DNA of 64,000 nt from Palleronia pontilimi (GTDB taxonomy: Bacteria > Pseudomonadota > Alphaproteobacteria > Rhodobacterales > Rhodobacteraceae): NCBI RefSeq assembly GCF_016412875.1, contig NZ_JAEKPD010000001.1, positions 248,001 to 312,000 on the forward strand, read 5' to 3'. The notes under the pieces are model-generated. The model saw only the letters and a program-made list of their open reading frames with translations. It did not search any database and was not told the origin of the DNA. Of the stretch, positions 19,701 through 28,261 are shown piece by piece. How positions within the stretch are numbered: the first letter of the stretch is position 1; every line of letters begins with the position of its first letter. The translations under genes and the position numbers were made by a program.

Positions 19701-21269
19701 GTACTTTTCGCTCAGGACCGCGCTGGGCGTATCGTCGCCCATGGATGCCAGCACTTCCTTGCCGTCCTCGGCCATGGGCGCCAGGATCTGCTCGAGCTCT
19801 TCCATCGTGTAGCCGGCCGCGATCTGCCGCCGCCGCAGCTCGGATCCGCTGAAGACGGGCGCTTCCGTCACCTTGGCCAGCTCGTCGTCCAACTCGACGA
19901 TCTTGCCGACCCAGTCGCCGAAGGGCTGTGCCGCGGCCAGCTTGTCCTTTATCTCGCGGTCGTGAAACAGGCCGCCTTCCTGCATGTCCACGGCCAGCAT
20001 CTGGCCGGGTCCGAGCGCGCCCTTTTCCACGACATTCGCTTCGTCCATCGGGACCATTCCGGCCTCGGATCCCGCGATCACCATGCCGTCGTTCATCACG
20101 ACATAGCGCATGGGGCGCAGGCCGTTGCGATCCAGGCCCGCGCAGACCCAGCGCCCGTCGGTCATGGCCAGCGCGGCCGGGCCGTCCCACGGCTCCATCA
20201 CGCTGTTGCAGTAGGAATACATGTCGCGCCAGGCGTCGGGCAGCTCTTCGGCCTGCTTGGACCAGGTTTCGGGCACCAGCATGGTCTTGGCCATGGGCGC
20301 GTTGCGGCCCGCGCGCACCAAGACTTCGAAGACCGAATCCAGCGCGGCGGAATCAGACGAGCCCTGCGCCACGATGGGCTTGATGTCTTCGGCCATGTCC
20401 CCGAAGGCGGACGACGCCATGCGGATCTCGTGGCTCTTCATCCAATTCAGGTTGCCCTTCAGCGTGTTGATCTCGCCGTTATGGGCCAGCATGCGGAAGG
20501 GCTGCGCCAGCCACCACTGCGGGAACGTGTTGGTCGAATAGCGCTGGTGGTAGATGGCGAAGGCCGACTCAAAACGCTCGTCCTTCAGGTCCGGGTAGAA
20601 CTCGGCCACCTGTTCGGCCAGCATCATGCCCTTGTAGATGATCGACCGGCAGGAAAACGACGCCATGTAAAGCTCGCGGATGCCCGCTGCGGCGCTGGCT
20701 TTCTCGATCCGGCGACGGATGACGTAAAGCTCGCGCTCGAAGGTCTCTTCGTCGACGCCTTTGGCGTTCGAGATCAGGATCTGCTCGATCTCGGGGCGGG
20801 TGGCATTGGCCTTTTCGCCCAGGACCGAGATGTTCACCGGCACGTGCCGCCAGCCATAGATGTAATGGCCCATGCGCAGCACTTCGGTTTCAACGATCGT
20901 CCGGCAGGTTTCCTGCGCGCCGAAATCGGTGCGCGGAAGGAACACCTGGCCCACGGCCAGCAATTCGTCGCGCAGCGTGTGGCCGGTCCGCTCGACCTGC
21001 TCGCCGAAGAACCCGAACGGGATCTGCACGTGGATCCCTGCGCCGTCGCCGGTCTTGCCGTCGGCATCCACGGCACCGCGGTGCCAGATCGCCTTCAGCG
21101 CGTCGATGCCCGCTTCGACCACCGCGCGGGACTTGCGTCCGTCGGTATTGACCACCAGGCCCACGCCGCAGGACGCGTGCTCGTCGTCGTCGCGATAAAG
21201 CGAGTTCTCGGCCATCCAGGCGCGCTTGGCCTCTTCGCGTGCCGTCCAGTCGGTGTCGAACTTGGTCAT
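16731..21269 (-). CDS. gltB: Glutamate synthase (NADPH) large subunit
   Basis: It forms glutamate from 2-oxoglutarate and the ammonia released from glutamine. 1512 aa from the ATG at 21269, with AGGAGA upstream. A propeptide of 33 residues precedes the catalytic Cys34 (HASCGVGLV) of the class-II amidotransferase domain. Central and FMN-binding synthase domains follow (SGHNGGTGASP). The 3Fe-4S cysteine cluster is CIMVRQCQSNTCPVGVC, and a C-terminal GXGXG beta-helix follows (GGMAFLHDPKGASDVMLN). It lies downstream of gltD, with about 170 bp between, the reverse of the usual E. coli order. Confidence 0.96.
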   Translation of the reverse strand: MTKFDTDWTAREEAKRAWMAENSLYRDDDEHASCGVGLVVNTDGRKSRAVVEAGIDALKAIWHRGAVDADGKTGDGAGIHVQIPFGFFGEQVERTGHTLRDELLAVGQVFLPRTDFGAQETCRTIVETEVLRMGHYIYGWRHVPVNISVLGEKANATRPEIEQILISNAKGVDEETFERELYVIRRRIEKASAAAGIRELYMASFSCRSIIYKGMMLAEQVAEFYPDLKDERFESAFAIYHQRYSTNTFPQWWLAQPFRMLAHNGEINTLKGNLNWMKSHEIRMASSAFGDMAEDIKPIVAQGSSDSAALDSVFEVLVRAGRNAPMAKTMLVPETWSKQAEELPDAWRDMYSYCNSVMEPWDGPAALAMTDGRWVCAGLDRNGLRPMRYVVMNDGMVIAGSEAGMVPMDEANVVEKGALGPGQMLAVDMQEGGLFHDREIKDKLAAAQPFGDWVGKIVELDDELAKVTEAPVFSGSELRRRQIAAGYTMEELEQILAPMAEDGKEVLASMGDDTPSAVLSEKYRPLSHFFRQNFSQVTNPPIDSLREFRVMSLKTRFGNLKNVLDESSAQTEIIVLDSPFVGNAQFDRMVKAFNAPSVEIDCTFDAGKGLGILSAGLKRIRAEAEEAVRSGTGHIVLTDAGASGDRVGMPMILATSAVHSWLTKQGLRTFCSINVRSAECIDPHYFAVLIGCGATTVNAYLAEDSLADRVERGLLDCSLTEAVARYRKAIDAGLLKIMAKMGISVISSYRGGLNFEAVGLSRAMCAEYFPGMHSRISGIGVNGIQRKVEEVHARGFRGGQDVLPIGGFYKARRSGETHAWEATSMHMLQMACNKASYQMWKQYSKKMQSAPPIHLRDLMDFKALGKAVPIEEVESITSIRKRFVTPGMSLGALSPEAHRTLSIAMNRIGAKSDSGEGGESPEDFTPEPNGDNASAKIKQVASGRFGVTAEYLLACEELEIKVAQGAKPGEGGQLPGMKVTDLIAKLRHSTKGVTLISPPPHHDIYSIEDLAQLIYDLKQINPRAKVTVKLVASSGVGTIAAGVAKAKADIILISGHNGGTGASPATSIKYAGLPWEMGLTEAHQVLAMNNLRSRVTLRTDGGLRTGRDIVMAAMMGAEEYGIGTAALIAMGCIMVRQCQSNTCPVGVCTQDSALRAKFTGNAEKVVNLITFYATEVREILASIGARSLDDVIGRADLLSQVSRGSAHLDDLDLNPLLITVDGAEKIRYDRDQPRNAVLDTLDAEIVRDAARFLDDGEKMQLSYAVRNTHRTVGTRTSSHMVKRFGMRNHGLQPDHLHVKLTGSAGQSLGAFAAPGLKIEVSGDANDYVGKGLSGGTIVVRPPMVSPLVAADNTIIGNTVLYGATDGYLFAAGRAGERFAVRNSGATTVIEGCGSNGCEYMTGGVAVILGSIGANFGAGMTGGMAFLHDPKGASDVMLNRETLVTCPVTTDHWVGLLEGLVKRHHAETGSRRAADILQHWDTELANFVQVCPKEMLDKLEHPLGIEKQAVPAQ

Positions 21270-21382
21270 TCTCAATCTCCTGTCGTGGCGGGACCGTTTG
21301 TTGCGAAATGCGGTCCCGATCCTGCGAGCGCCTTGCGCGGCCCGCCCGTGTTCCCGACGAAGGGCACGTCCGCGCCCCTGCT

Positions 21383-21428
21383 TCATCTTTCCCGAAATAC
21401 CTCGGGGGTCCGGGGGCTGGCCCCCGGT
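21383..21428. repeat. GC-rich intergenic hairpin element between gltD and gltB
   Basis: CATCTTTCCCGAAATACCTC is followed by CCGGGGGC-TG-GCCCCCGG (arms 21410-21417 and 21420-21427). It sits within the gltD-gltB spacer. It resembles a mobile or structural intergenic repeat and may affect mRNA processing between the two genes. Its start, CATCTTT, is shared with the element found at 16674 and 37142. Confidence 0.5.
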
Positions 21429-21440
21429 CCGGCGGTGCGA

Positions 21441-22874
21441 TTACTCGGCGGCCATCGCCGTCGTGCGGCCCAGCTGTGCCAGGATCGCCTGCGCGGCCTC
21501 GCGCCCGTCGCGGATCGCCCAGACCACCAGCGACGCGCCGCGCTGGATGTCGCCGCAGGCATAGACGCCCGGCAGCGACGTCTCGTGGGTTTGGAAATCG
21601 GCCATCACCGTGCCCCAGCGTGTCACTTCCAGCCCGTCCACGCCCCAGAGCTTCGGCAGATCCTCGGGCTCGAAGCCCAGCGCCTTGATGACCAGATCGG
21701 CCTCTTCCACGTAATCGGCGCCCGAGATCACCTCGGGCATCTGGCGTCCGGTCGCATCGGGTTGGCCCAGGCGCATCTTGGACACCATCACGCCCTCGAC
21801 GCTGTCACCGGTGAAGCCCTTGGGCGCGCTCAGCCACACGAACTCGACGCCCTCTTCCTCGGCGTTCTTCACCTCGCGCTGAGAGCCGGGCATGTTGTCG
21901 CGATCCCGGCGGTACAGGCACTTCACCGATTTGGCGCCCTGCCGGATCGATGTGCGCACGCAGTCCATGGCCGTGTCGCCGCCGCCGATCACGACCACGC
22001 GCTTGCCTTCCGCGTTCAGATCGCCGTTGTCGAACTCTTCCACCGCGTCGCCGAAGCTCTTGCGGTTGCTCGCGGTCAGGAAGTCGATCGCGTTCACGAT
22101 CCCCTTGGCCCCCACGCCGGGCGCCTGCAGGTCGCGGGTCTTGTAGACGCCCGTCGCGATCAGCACCGCGTCATGGCCTGCGCGGATTTCTTCGAAGGTC
22201 ACGTCGACGCCCACATCGGTGTTCAGCTTGAAGACCACGCCGCCCGCTTCCAGCTGGTCGATCCGCTTCATCACGATGTCCTTTTCCAGCTTGAAGCCGG
22301 GGATGCCGTAGGTCAGCAGGCCGCCCGCGCGGTCGTAGCGGTCATAGACGGTGACCTGCACGCCCTCGCGCCGCAGCATGTCGGCGCAGGCTAGTCCGCC
22401 GGGCCCCGCGCCGATGATCGCCACCCGCTCGTCGCGCTCGGCGTGGGGCGCGATGGGCTTTACCCAGCCTTCCTCGAACGCGGTGTCGGTGATGTATTTC
22501 TCGATCGAGCCGATGGTGACCGTCCCGTGGCCGGACTGCTCGATCACGCAATTGCCCTCGCACAGGCGGTCCTGGGGGCAGATCCGTCCGCAGATCTCGG
22601 GGAAGGTGTTGGTCGCCTGGCTGACCTCGTAAGCCTCTTGCAGCCGCCCTTCGGCGGTCAGGCGCAGCCAGTCGGGAATGTTGTTGTGCAGCGGGCAATG
22701 GGTCTGGCAATAGGGAACACCGCATTGCGAGCACCGCCCGGCCTGCTCGGCGGCCTTGTCGCGCGCGTATTCGCCATAGATCTCGTGGAAATCCTCGCGC
22801 CGCAGATCGGGCGGCCGCTTCTCGGGCATGTCGCGTCCGACATTGACAAACTTGAGCATTGATTGTTTTGCCAT
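21441..22874 (-). CDS. gltD: Glutamate synthase (NADPH) small subunit
   Basis: It passes electrons from NADPH through FAD and Fe-S centres to GltB. 477 aa from the ATG at 22874, with AGGAGAT upstream. The N-terminal Fe-S cysteines are RCSQCGVPYCQTHCPLHNN and CGRICPQDRLCEGNC. The FAD motif GAGPGGLACA and NADPH motif GGGDTAMDC are present. The C-terminal GVYACGDIQRGASLVVWAI is typical. It is the first gene of the gltD-gltB unit and divergent from uppP. Confidence 0.96.
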   Translation of the reverse strand: MAKQSMLKFVNVGRDMPEKRPPDLRREDFHEIYGEYARDKAAEQAGRCSQCGVPYCQTHCPLHNNIPDWLRLTAEGRLQEAYEVSQATNTFPEICGRICPQDRLCEGNCVIEQSGHGTVTIGSIEKYITDTAFEEGWVKPIAPHAERDERVAIIGAGPGGLACADMLRREGVQVTVYDRYDRAGGLLTYGIPGFKLEKDIVMKRIDQLEAGGVVFKLNTDVGVDVTFEEIRAGHDAVLIATGVYKTRDLQAPGVGAKGIVNAIDFLTASNRKSFGDAVEEFDNGDLNAEGKRVVVIGGGDTAMDCVRTSIRQGAKSVKCLYRRDRDNMPGSQREVKNAEEEGVEFVWLSAPKGFTGDSVEGVMVSKMRLGQPDATGRQMPEVISGADYVEEADLVIKALGFEPEDLPKLWGVDGLEVTRWGTVMADFQTHETSLPGVYACGDIQRGASLVVWAIRDGREAAQAILAQLGRTTAMAAE

Positions 22875-23080
22875 GGCACATCTCCTGTCACCCGACGCGC
22901 ATACAGGGATGGAGCAGAAAATAAAAGGCATAATGGCTGACCTATTGCGAGAAAATCAGGCGCCAATCTGCCGAGTGCGACCATATGACAGCGAAATATA
23001 GGTCCGAATCGGAAATAAACTGAAAAATGCCTATGTGACCAGAAGCGTTGCATATGTCACGGAACGCGAAATAGCCCTTC

Positions 23081-23884
23081 ATGCCAGTGTTTCACCTTCT
23101 CCTCGTCGCCATCATCCAGGGCCTGACCGAGTTCCTGCCCGTGTCGTCGTCGGGGCACCTGATCCTTTTGCCGTCCCTTACGGGCCTGGCGGACCAGGGG
23201 CTTGCCGTCGACGTGGCGGCCCATCTGGGCACGCTTGGCGCCGTCATCGCGATGTTCCGCAAGGATGTGGGACTTGCGCTCAGCGGTGTGCCCGCGCTTC
23301 TGCGCGGCAGGGTCGACAGCCAGGGCGCGTGGCTGGCGCTGTGCCTGGCCACCGCAACCGTGCCGGTGCTGGTCGCCGGATGCGTGCTGGCGCTGACCGG
23401 GCTGAGCGAGCTGGTGCGCTCGGTCGCGCTGATCGGGTGGGCCACGATCATCTTCGGCCTGCTGCTCTATTTCAGCGACCAGCGCGGTGCGACGACCCGC
23501 ACCGCCGACCGCTGGAGCCTGCGAGACGCCCTTGGCATGGGACTGGCGCAGATGCTGGCCCTGATCCCCGGCACCTCACGCTCGGGCATCACCATCACCG
23601 CCGCGCGCCAGCTGGGCTACGCACGCGAAGACGCGGCCCGCCTGTCGATGCTGATGTCGGTGCCGGTGATCGCCGCATCCGGCCTTCTGCTGGGCTTCCA
23701 GGTGGCCATGGCCGGGGATTTCGGCGCCGCGCGCGACATGGCCCTGGTGGCGCTCTTTTCGTTCTTCGCGGCGTTGGCGGCGCTGAAGCTGATGTTCCGC
23801 CTGCTCCAGTCGGTCAGCTTCACGCCCTACGTGATCTACCGTCTGTTCTTGGGATCCGTGCTTCTTTGGCTGGCCTACGGCTAA
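23081..23884 (+). CDS. uppP: Undecaprenyl-diphosphatase
   Basis: Integral membrane enzyme of 267 aa that recycles undecaprenyl pyrophosphate for cell-wall synthesis; it also gives low-level bacitracin resistance. Both family motifs are present: QGLTEFLPVSSSGHL near the N-terminus and LIPGTSRSGITITAAR in the middle, with about eight hydrophobic segments. The last 4 bp overlap the end of the convergent reductase gene. Confidence 0.95.
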   Translation: MPVFHLLLVAIIQGLTEFLPVSSSGHLILLPSLTGLADQGLAVDVAAHLGTLGAVIAMFRKDVGLALSGVPALLRGRVDSQGAWLALCLATATVPVLVAGCVLALTGLSELVRSVALIGWATIIFGLLLYFSDQRGATTRTADRWSLRDALGMGLAQMLALIPGTSRSGITITAARQLGYAREDAARLSMLMSVPVIAASGLLLGFQVAMAGDFGAARDMALVALFSFFAALAALKLMFRLLQSVSFTPYVIYRLFLGSVLLWLAYG

Positions 23885-24858
23885 CGCAGGTTCCGCGCGC
23901 TTTCCGTGATCTCGGCGTATTGCCCCGACGGACGGTATTGCCACAGATAGGCGGGCAGCACCGCCTCTTTCGCGGTCGGCTCGATGCCGAGATCCTGGAA
24001 CGTCATCACGCCGTCGTGCACCACGTTGTCATGCGCCAGGTTTTCCACCTGGTCACGCGTCAGCGGTCCCTTGATCAGCCCGAAGGTAAGCTTGCCGAGC
24101 AGGTCGAACGCGCTGCCCATGATCCGCGCCAGCCAGAGCGGCGCGGACAGGATCAGGCGACGGCGCCGGATCACGCCCAGCATGTCCTGCATCAGACCAC
24201 GGAAGGTCTGCACGTCGGGGCCGCCCAGTTCGTAAATGCCCGGCTTCGCCCTGCCCAGCGCACCCAGCTCGGCGGCATGGGCCACGTCCGAGACCCAGAC
24301 GGGCTGGAACTTCACGCTGGCATTCACCAAGGGGATGACCGGCGACAGGATCGTCATGGCGGCGAAGCGGTTGAAGAACTCGTCCTCGGTCCCGAAGACG
24401 ATGGACGGACGCAGGATGACGGCCTCGGGGAAAGCCTCCAGAACCGCCTTTTCGCCCAGCGCCTTGGTGCGCGCATAGGCGCTTTTGCTGTTCGCATCCG
24501 CGCCGATGGCCGAGATCTGCACCAGCCGCGCGACACCTTCCTCCTTGGCGATGCGCGCGATCCGGGCGGCGCCCTGGTGCTGCAGCTGCTCGAAGGATTG
24601 CCGACCGGATTCGGCCAGGATGCCCACGCAGTTCACCACCGCATCCGCGGCGGCCGTGACGGTGCGCACGGATGCGTCGTCGCGGATGTTGCAGAACACG
24701 GGCTCGACCTGTCCGACCACCCCGTAAAGCCGGACCCAGTGGGCATCGTTGATGTGACGGCAGGCCACCCGCACACGCCACCCCTGGGCCGCCATGCGTT
24801 GCGCCACATAGCGTCCGACAAAGCCGGAACCGCCGAAAATCGTGACAAGCTTCGTCAT
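23881..24858 (-). CDS. NAD(P)-binding NDUFA9-like oxidoreductase
   Basis: Atypical (extended) SDR of 325 aa with an N-terminal Rossmann motif FGGSGFVGRYVAQRM. It resembles the bacterial homologues of the complex I accessory subunit NDUFA9 (NAD-dependent epimerase/dehydratase fold; VNCVGILAESGRQ, RPSIVFGTEDEFFNRF). The exact role is not known: possible respiratory assembly or quinone-linked function. It is convergent with uppP. Confidence 0.85.
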   Translation of the reverse strand: MTKLVTIFGGSGFVGRYVAQRMAAQGWRVRVACRHINDAHWVRLYGVVGQVEPVFCNIRDDASVRTVTAAADAVVNCVGILAESGRQSFEQLQHQGAARIARIAKEEGVARLVQISAIGADANSKSAYARTKALGEKAVLEAFPEAVILRPSIVFGTEDEFFNRFAAMTILSPVIPLVNASVKFQPVWVSDVAHAAELGALGRAKPGIYELGGPDVQTFRGLMQDMLGVIRRRRLILSAPLWLARIMGSAFDLLGKLTFGLIKGPLTRDQVENLAHDNVVHDGVMTFQDLGIEPTAKEAVLPAYLWQYRPSGQYAEITESARNLR

Positions 24859-24994
24859 CGCTGAGCCTTTCGTCGGGAAACGTCATCGGGTGTAAGACGC
24901 TAAGATAGACCGCACAAGGCGCAAATCGAAATCATTGCCCGGATTGGCGTTGACACCCCTCGGGGCCGTCGCTAAATCGCCCCCCACGACACCT

Positions 24995-25080
24995 GCCCAG
25001 GTGGCGGAATGGTAGACGCGCTAGCTTCAGGTGCTAGTGTCCGTATGGACGTGGAGGTTCGAGTCCTCTCCTGGGCACCA
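24995..25080 (+). tRNA. tRNA-Leu (anticodon CAG)
   Basis: 86 nt with a long variable arm, as in class II tRNAs. Acceptor arms GCCCAGG and CCTGGGC, anticodon stem CTAGC/GCTAG with loop TTCAGGT (anticodon CAG), T-arm GGAGG-TTCGAGT-CCTCT, and encoded CCA. Confidence 0.95.
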
Positions 25081-25105
25081 ATTCCCCGAATTCACCGGCG
25101 ACCCC

Positions 25106-28100
25106 CTACATCCGCGCGCTGTCGGGCACGTTCTTCATCTCTTCTTCGCTGTAGTCCTCCCGGCCCCAGAACACGCCGCGCGCGCCTTCGCCGGCGCGTT
25201 CCAACAGGGCGTAGAGCGCGGGAACGATCAGGATGCCAAGGAAGGTCGCCGCCGCCATGCCGCCCAGCGCCGCGGTGCCGATGGCGTTGCGCGCGGACGC
25301 GCCTGCGCCGGTGGCGATGACCAGCGGGATCATCCCGAAGACAAAGGCCAGCGCGGTCATCATCACCGCGCGGTAGCGCTGCCGCGCCCCCATTACCGCG
25401 GCCTCGGTGATCGGCATCCCCTCGCGGTGGCGCGCCGAGGAAAACTCGACGATCAGGATCGCGTTCTTCGCGGCCAGCCCCACCAGCATCACCATGCCGA
25501 TCTGCGCATAGAGATTGGCGGAATAACCCAGCGCCAACAGGGTCGTCGCCGCACCCGCCATCGCGACCAGAACCGACAGCATCACCGCCAGCGGTTGCAG
25601 CCAGCTTTCGAACTGCGCGACCAGGAACAGATAGGCGAAAACGAAGGCGAAGGCGAAGGCATAGATCGTCGAGTTGCCAGCCTGCTGCTGCTGGTAGGAC
25701 GCGCCCGAAAACGCGTAGGTGTAGCCGTCGGGCAGCGTCTCCTGCGCCACTTCTTCGAGCGCGGCCAGCGCATCGCCGGTGGACGCGCCCGGCGCCGGAT
25801 TGCCGCTGATCGAGGCGGTGGTGAACAGGTTGTAGCGCGGCAGGATATAGGGTCCGAACTCGGTCCGCAGCTCGACCAGATCCCCCAGCGCGACTTGTCG
25901 ACCCGATGCGTTCTGGACGTAGAGCCCCGTGATATCCTCGGGCTGGGAGCGGAACGGCGCGTCGGCCTGGATCCGCACCTGGTACACCCGGCCCTGGTAC
26001 ACGAACTGGTTGACGAACCCCGCGCCCAGCGTCTGACCCAGCGTGTTGTAGACATCCGCCACGCTCAGACCCAGCTGGGACGCGCGGTCGGCGTCCACAT
26101 CGACGAAGATCCGCGGCACGCCCGCCGAGAAGGACGAGCGCACGCCACCGATCTCGGGACGCTGGTTGGCCGCCTGCACGAAGGACCGTGCCACCTGCGC
26201 GACCTCTTCGGCGGGCTGGCCCTGGGTCGCCAGCACCTCGAAGCTGATCCCGCCGACGCTGCCGGTGCCGGGGATGGCGGGCGGCGGGAAGGCGGCGATC
26301 TGCACGCCGGGAATGGTCTGGAACTGCGCGTTCAACTGGCCGAGGATCGCGAACAGGTCGCGCCGCTCGCCCCAGGGCGTCAGCGTCGCGATGGCGATGC
26401 CCACAGACGAGCGCGAGCCGCCCAGAAAGCTGAAACCCGCCACCTGGATCACCGCGTCCACCCCGTCGGTGTTCTGAATGATGTCGCCGATTTCGCGCAT
26501 CGCCTCGGTCGTGCGTTCCAGCGACGCGCCATCGGGCAGCGACACGTCCACCAGGATCGCGCCCTGGTCTTCCGACGGCACCAGCTCGCCCGAAAGCGAC
26601 GTGTAGGACCAGACCGCCACTGCGATGGCCCCACCCAGGGCCGCGAGCGTCACGATGCCCTTGGTGACGAAGAACTTGACCACGCGCGCATAGCCGTTGC
26701 GCGCCTTTTCCAGTCCCCAGTTGAACAGGCGGAAGAATCCGCCCGACTTGCCCTGCGGCTGCAACAGCCACCCGCACAGCGCTGGGGTCAGCGTCAGCGC
26801 GACCACCGACGACAGCACCACGGCAATGGACAGGGTCAGTCCGAACTGCCGGTAAAGCTGGCCGGACAGCCCCGGCAAAAGCGTCGTCGGCACGAACACC
26901 GCCAGCAACACGAGCGTGGTCGAGATGATCGGCCCCGTGATCTCGCCCATCGCCTGGATGACGGCCTCGCGGCCCTCCAGCCCCTCGTCTTCCATGACCC
27001 GTCGCGCGTTCTCGACCACGAGGATCGCGTCGTCCACCACCAGTCCGATGGCCAGGATCATCGCCAGAAGCGTGATCACGTTGATCGAGAAGCCGATCGC
27101 CAGCAGGAAGGCGAAGGTGCCGATGATCGACACGGGGATCGCGATCAGCGGGATGATGGTCGAGCGCACGCCCTGCAGGAACATGAACACGACCACGACG
27201 ATGATCGCCGCGGTGATCAGCAAGGTCTTGATGATCTCTTCGATCGTCACGCGGACGAAATCGGTCGTGTCATAGACGATGTCGTAGCTCAGGCCGTCGG
27301 GGAACGAGCGCTCCAGATCGGCCAGCTCGGCACGGATCTGCTCCATGGTGTTCAGGCCGTTTGCACCCGGCGCCTGGTTGACCTGCACCGTCAGGCTGGG
27401 CCGGTCGCCGAGGAAGGAGGTGCTGGAATAATCCTCTGATCCCAGCTCGACCCGGGCCACGTCGCGCAGCCGCACGACGCCGCCATTCTCGCCCGCGCGG
27501 ATGACAATATCTTCGAACTGCGCGACCTCGGACAGGCGTCCCTGCGACGTGACCGTATAGACCAGCGCCTGCCCGTCGACCGACGGCGCACCGCCCACCT
27601 GCCCCAAGGCGGCGGCCAGGTTCTGCCCGCGCACGGCGGCGGCGATGTCGTCCGGGCCGAGGCCCAGCGCGCTCAGCTTGCCCGGATCCGTCCAGATCCG
27701 CAGCGCGTAGTTCGACGGGCCAAGCACGGTCGCATTGCCGACGCCGTTGATCCGCTGCAGCGCGGTGGTGACATTGGTCGAGACATAGCTGGCGGCTTCG
27801 ATCAGGCTGAGATCCGTGTCCTCGCCCACCGCGAAGGCGATGGCGGCCAGGAAGCTCGGCGACTGGGTGGTGACGGTCACGCCCTGGTCCACGGCCGAGG
27901 TGGGCAGCTGCGATGTGGCCAGCTGCACCCGATTGCTGACATTGACCTGCGCGATATCCGGGTCGGTGCCGATCTCGAAGGTGATCGACAGCGAATAGGT
28001 GCCCTGGTTCGACGACGAGGACGACATATACAGCATCCCGTCCACGCCGTTGATCGCGCGCTCCAGCGGGGCGCCCACGGTTTCGGCCAGCACGGTGCTG

Positions 28101-28261
28101 TCCGCGCCGGGATAGGCGGCCGCGACCTGCACGGTCGGCGGCGAGATGTTGGGATATTGCGTGACCGGAAGCGCGAAGATCGAAATCGTGCCCGCGATCA
28201 CCAGCACCAGCGAAATCACGGCCGACAGGCGCGGCCGCTCGATGAACAGTTTCGAGATCAT
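25106..28261 (-). CDS. RND multidrug efflux transporter (HAE1 type)
   Basis: Inner-membrane proton-driven pump of the AcrB/MexB family, 1051 aa. It begins MISKLFIERPRLSAVIS with the first helix and the VTQYPNISPP motif, and helix 4 carries GLVVDDAILVVEN, with the charged pair of the proton relay. Two large periplasmic loops and a second six-helix half (GLAAKNAILIVEFS) follow. The ATG overlaps the stop of the membrane fusion gene (ATGA at 28258-28261). No outer-membrane TolC gene lies nearby, so a shared TolC is expected. The substrate is unknown. Confidence 0.93.
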   Translation of the reverse strand: MISKLFIERPRLSAVISLVLVIAGTISIFALPVTQYPNISPPTVQVAAAYPGADSTVLAETVGAPLERAINGVDGMLYMSSSSSNQGTYSLSITFEIGTDPDIAQVNVSNRVQLATSQLPTSAVDQGVTVTTQSPSFLAAIAFAVGEDTDLSLIEAASYVSTNVTTALQRINGVGNATVLGPSNYALRIWTDPGKLSALGLGPDDIAAAVRGQNLAAALGQVGGAPSVDGQALVYTVTSQGRLSEVAQFEDIVIRAGENGGVVRLRDVARVELGSEDYSSTSFLGDRPSLTVQVNQAPGANGLNTMEQIRAELADLERSFPDGLSYDIVYDTTDFVRVTIEEIIKTLLITAAIIVVVVFMFLQGVRSTIIPLIAIPVSIIGTFAFLLAIGFSINVITLLAMILAIGLVVDDAILVVENARRVMEDEGLEGREAVIQAMGEITGPIISTTLVLLAVFVPTTLLPGLSGQLYRQFGLTLSIAVVLSSVVALTLTPALCGWLLQPQGKSGGFFRLFNWGLEKARNGYARVVKFFVTKGIVTLAALGGAIAVAVWSYTSLSGELVPSEDQGAILVDVSLPDGASLERTTEAMREIGDIIQNTDGVDAVIQVAGFSFLGGSRSSVGIAIATLTPWGERRDLFAILGQLNAQFQTIPGVQIAAFPPPAIPGTGSVGGISFEVLATQGQPAEEVAQVARSFVQAANQRPEIGGVRSSFSAGVPRIFVDVDADRASQLGLSVADVYNTLGQTLGAGFVNQFVYQGRVYQVRIQADAPFRSQPEDITGLYVQNASGRQVALGDLVELRTEFGPYILPRYNLFTTASISGNPAPGASTGDALAALEEVAQETLPDGYTYAFSGASYQQQQAGNSTIYAFAFAFVFAYLFLVAQFESWLQPLAVMLSVLVAMAGAATTLLALGYSANLYAQIGMVMLVGLAAKNAILIVEFSSARHREGMPITEAAVMGARQRYRAVMMTALAFVFGMIPLVIATGAGASARNAIGTAALGGMAAATFLGILIVPALYALLERAGEGARGVFWGREDYSEEEMKNVPDSARM

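Noticed and set aside
16770-22394. A very long open frame on the plus strand opposite gltB and gltD
   Set aside because: It is the high-GC antisense shadow of two well-conserved enzymes, without ribosome site or domain similarity.
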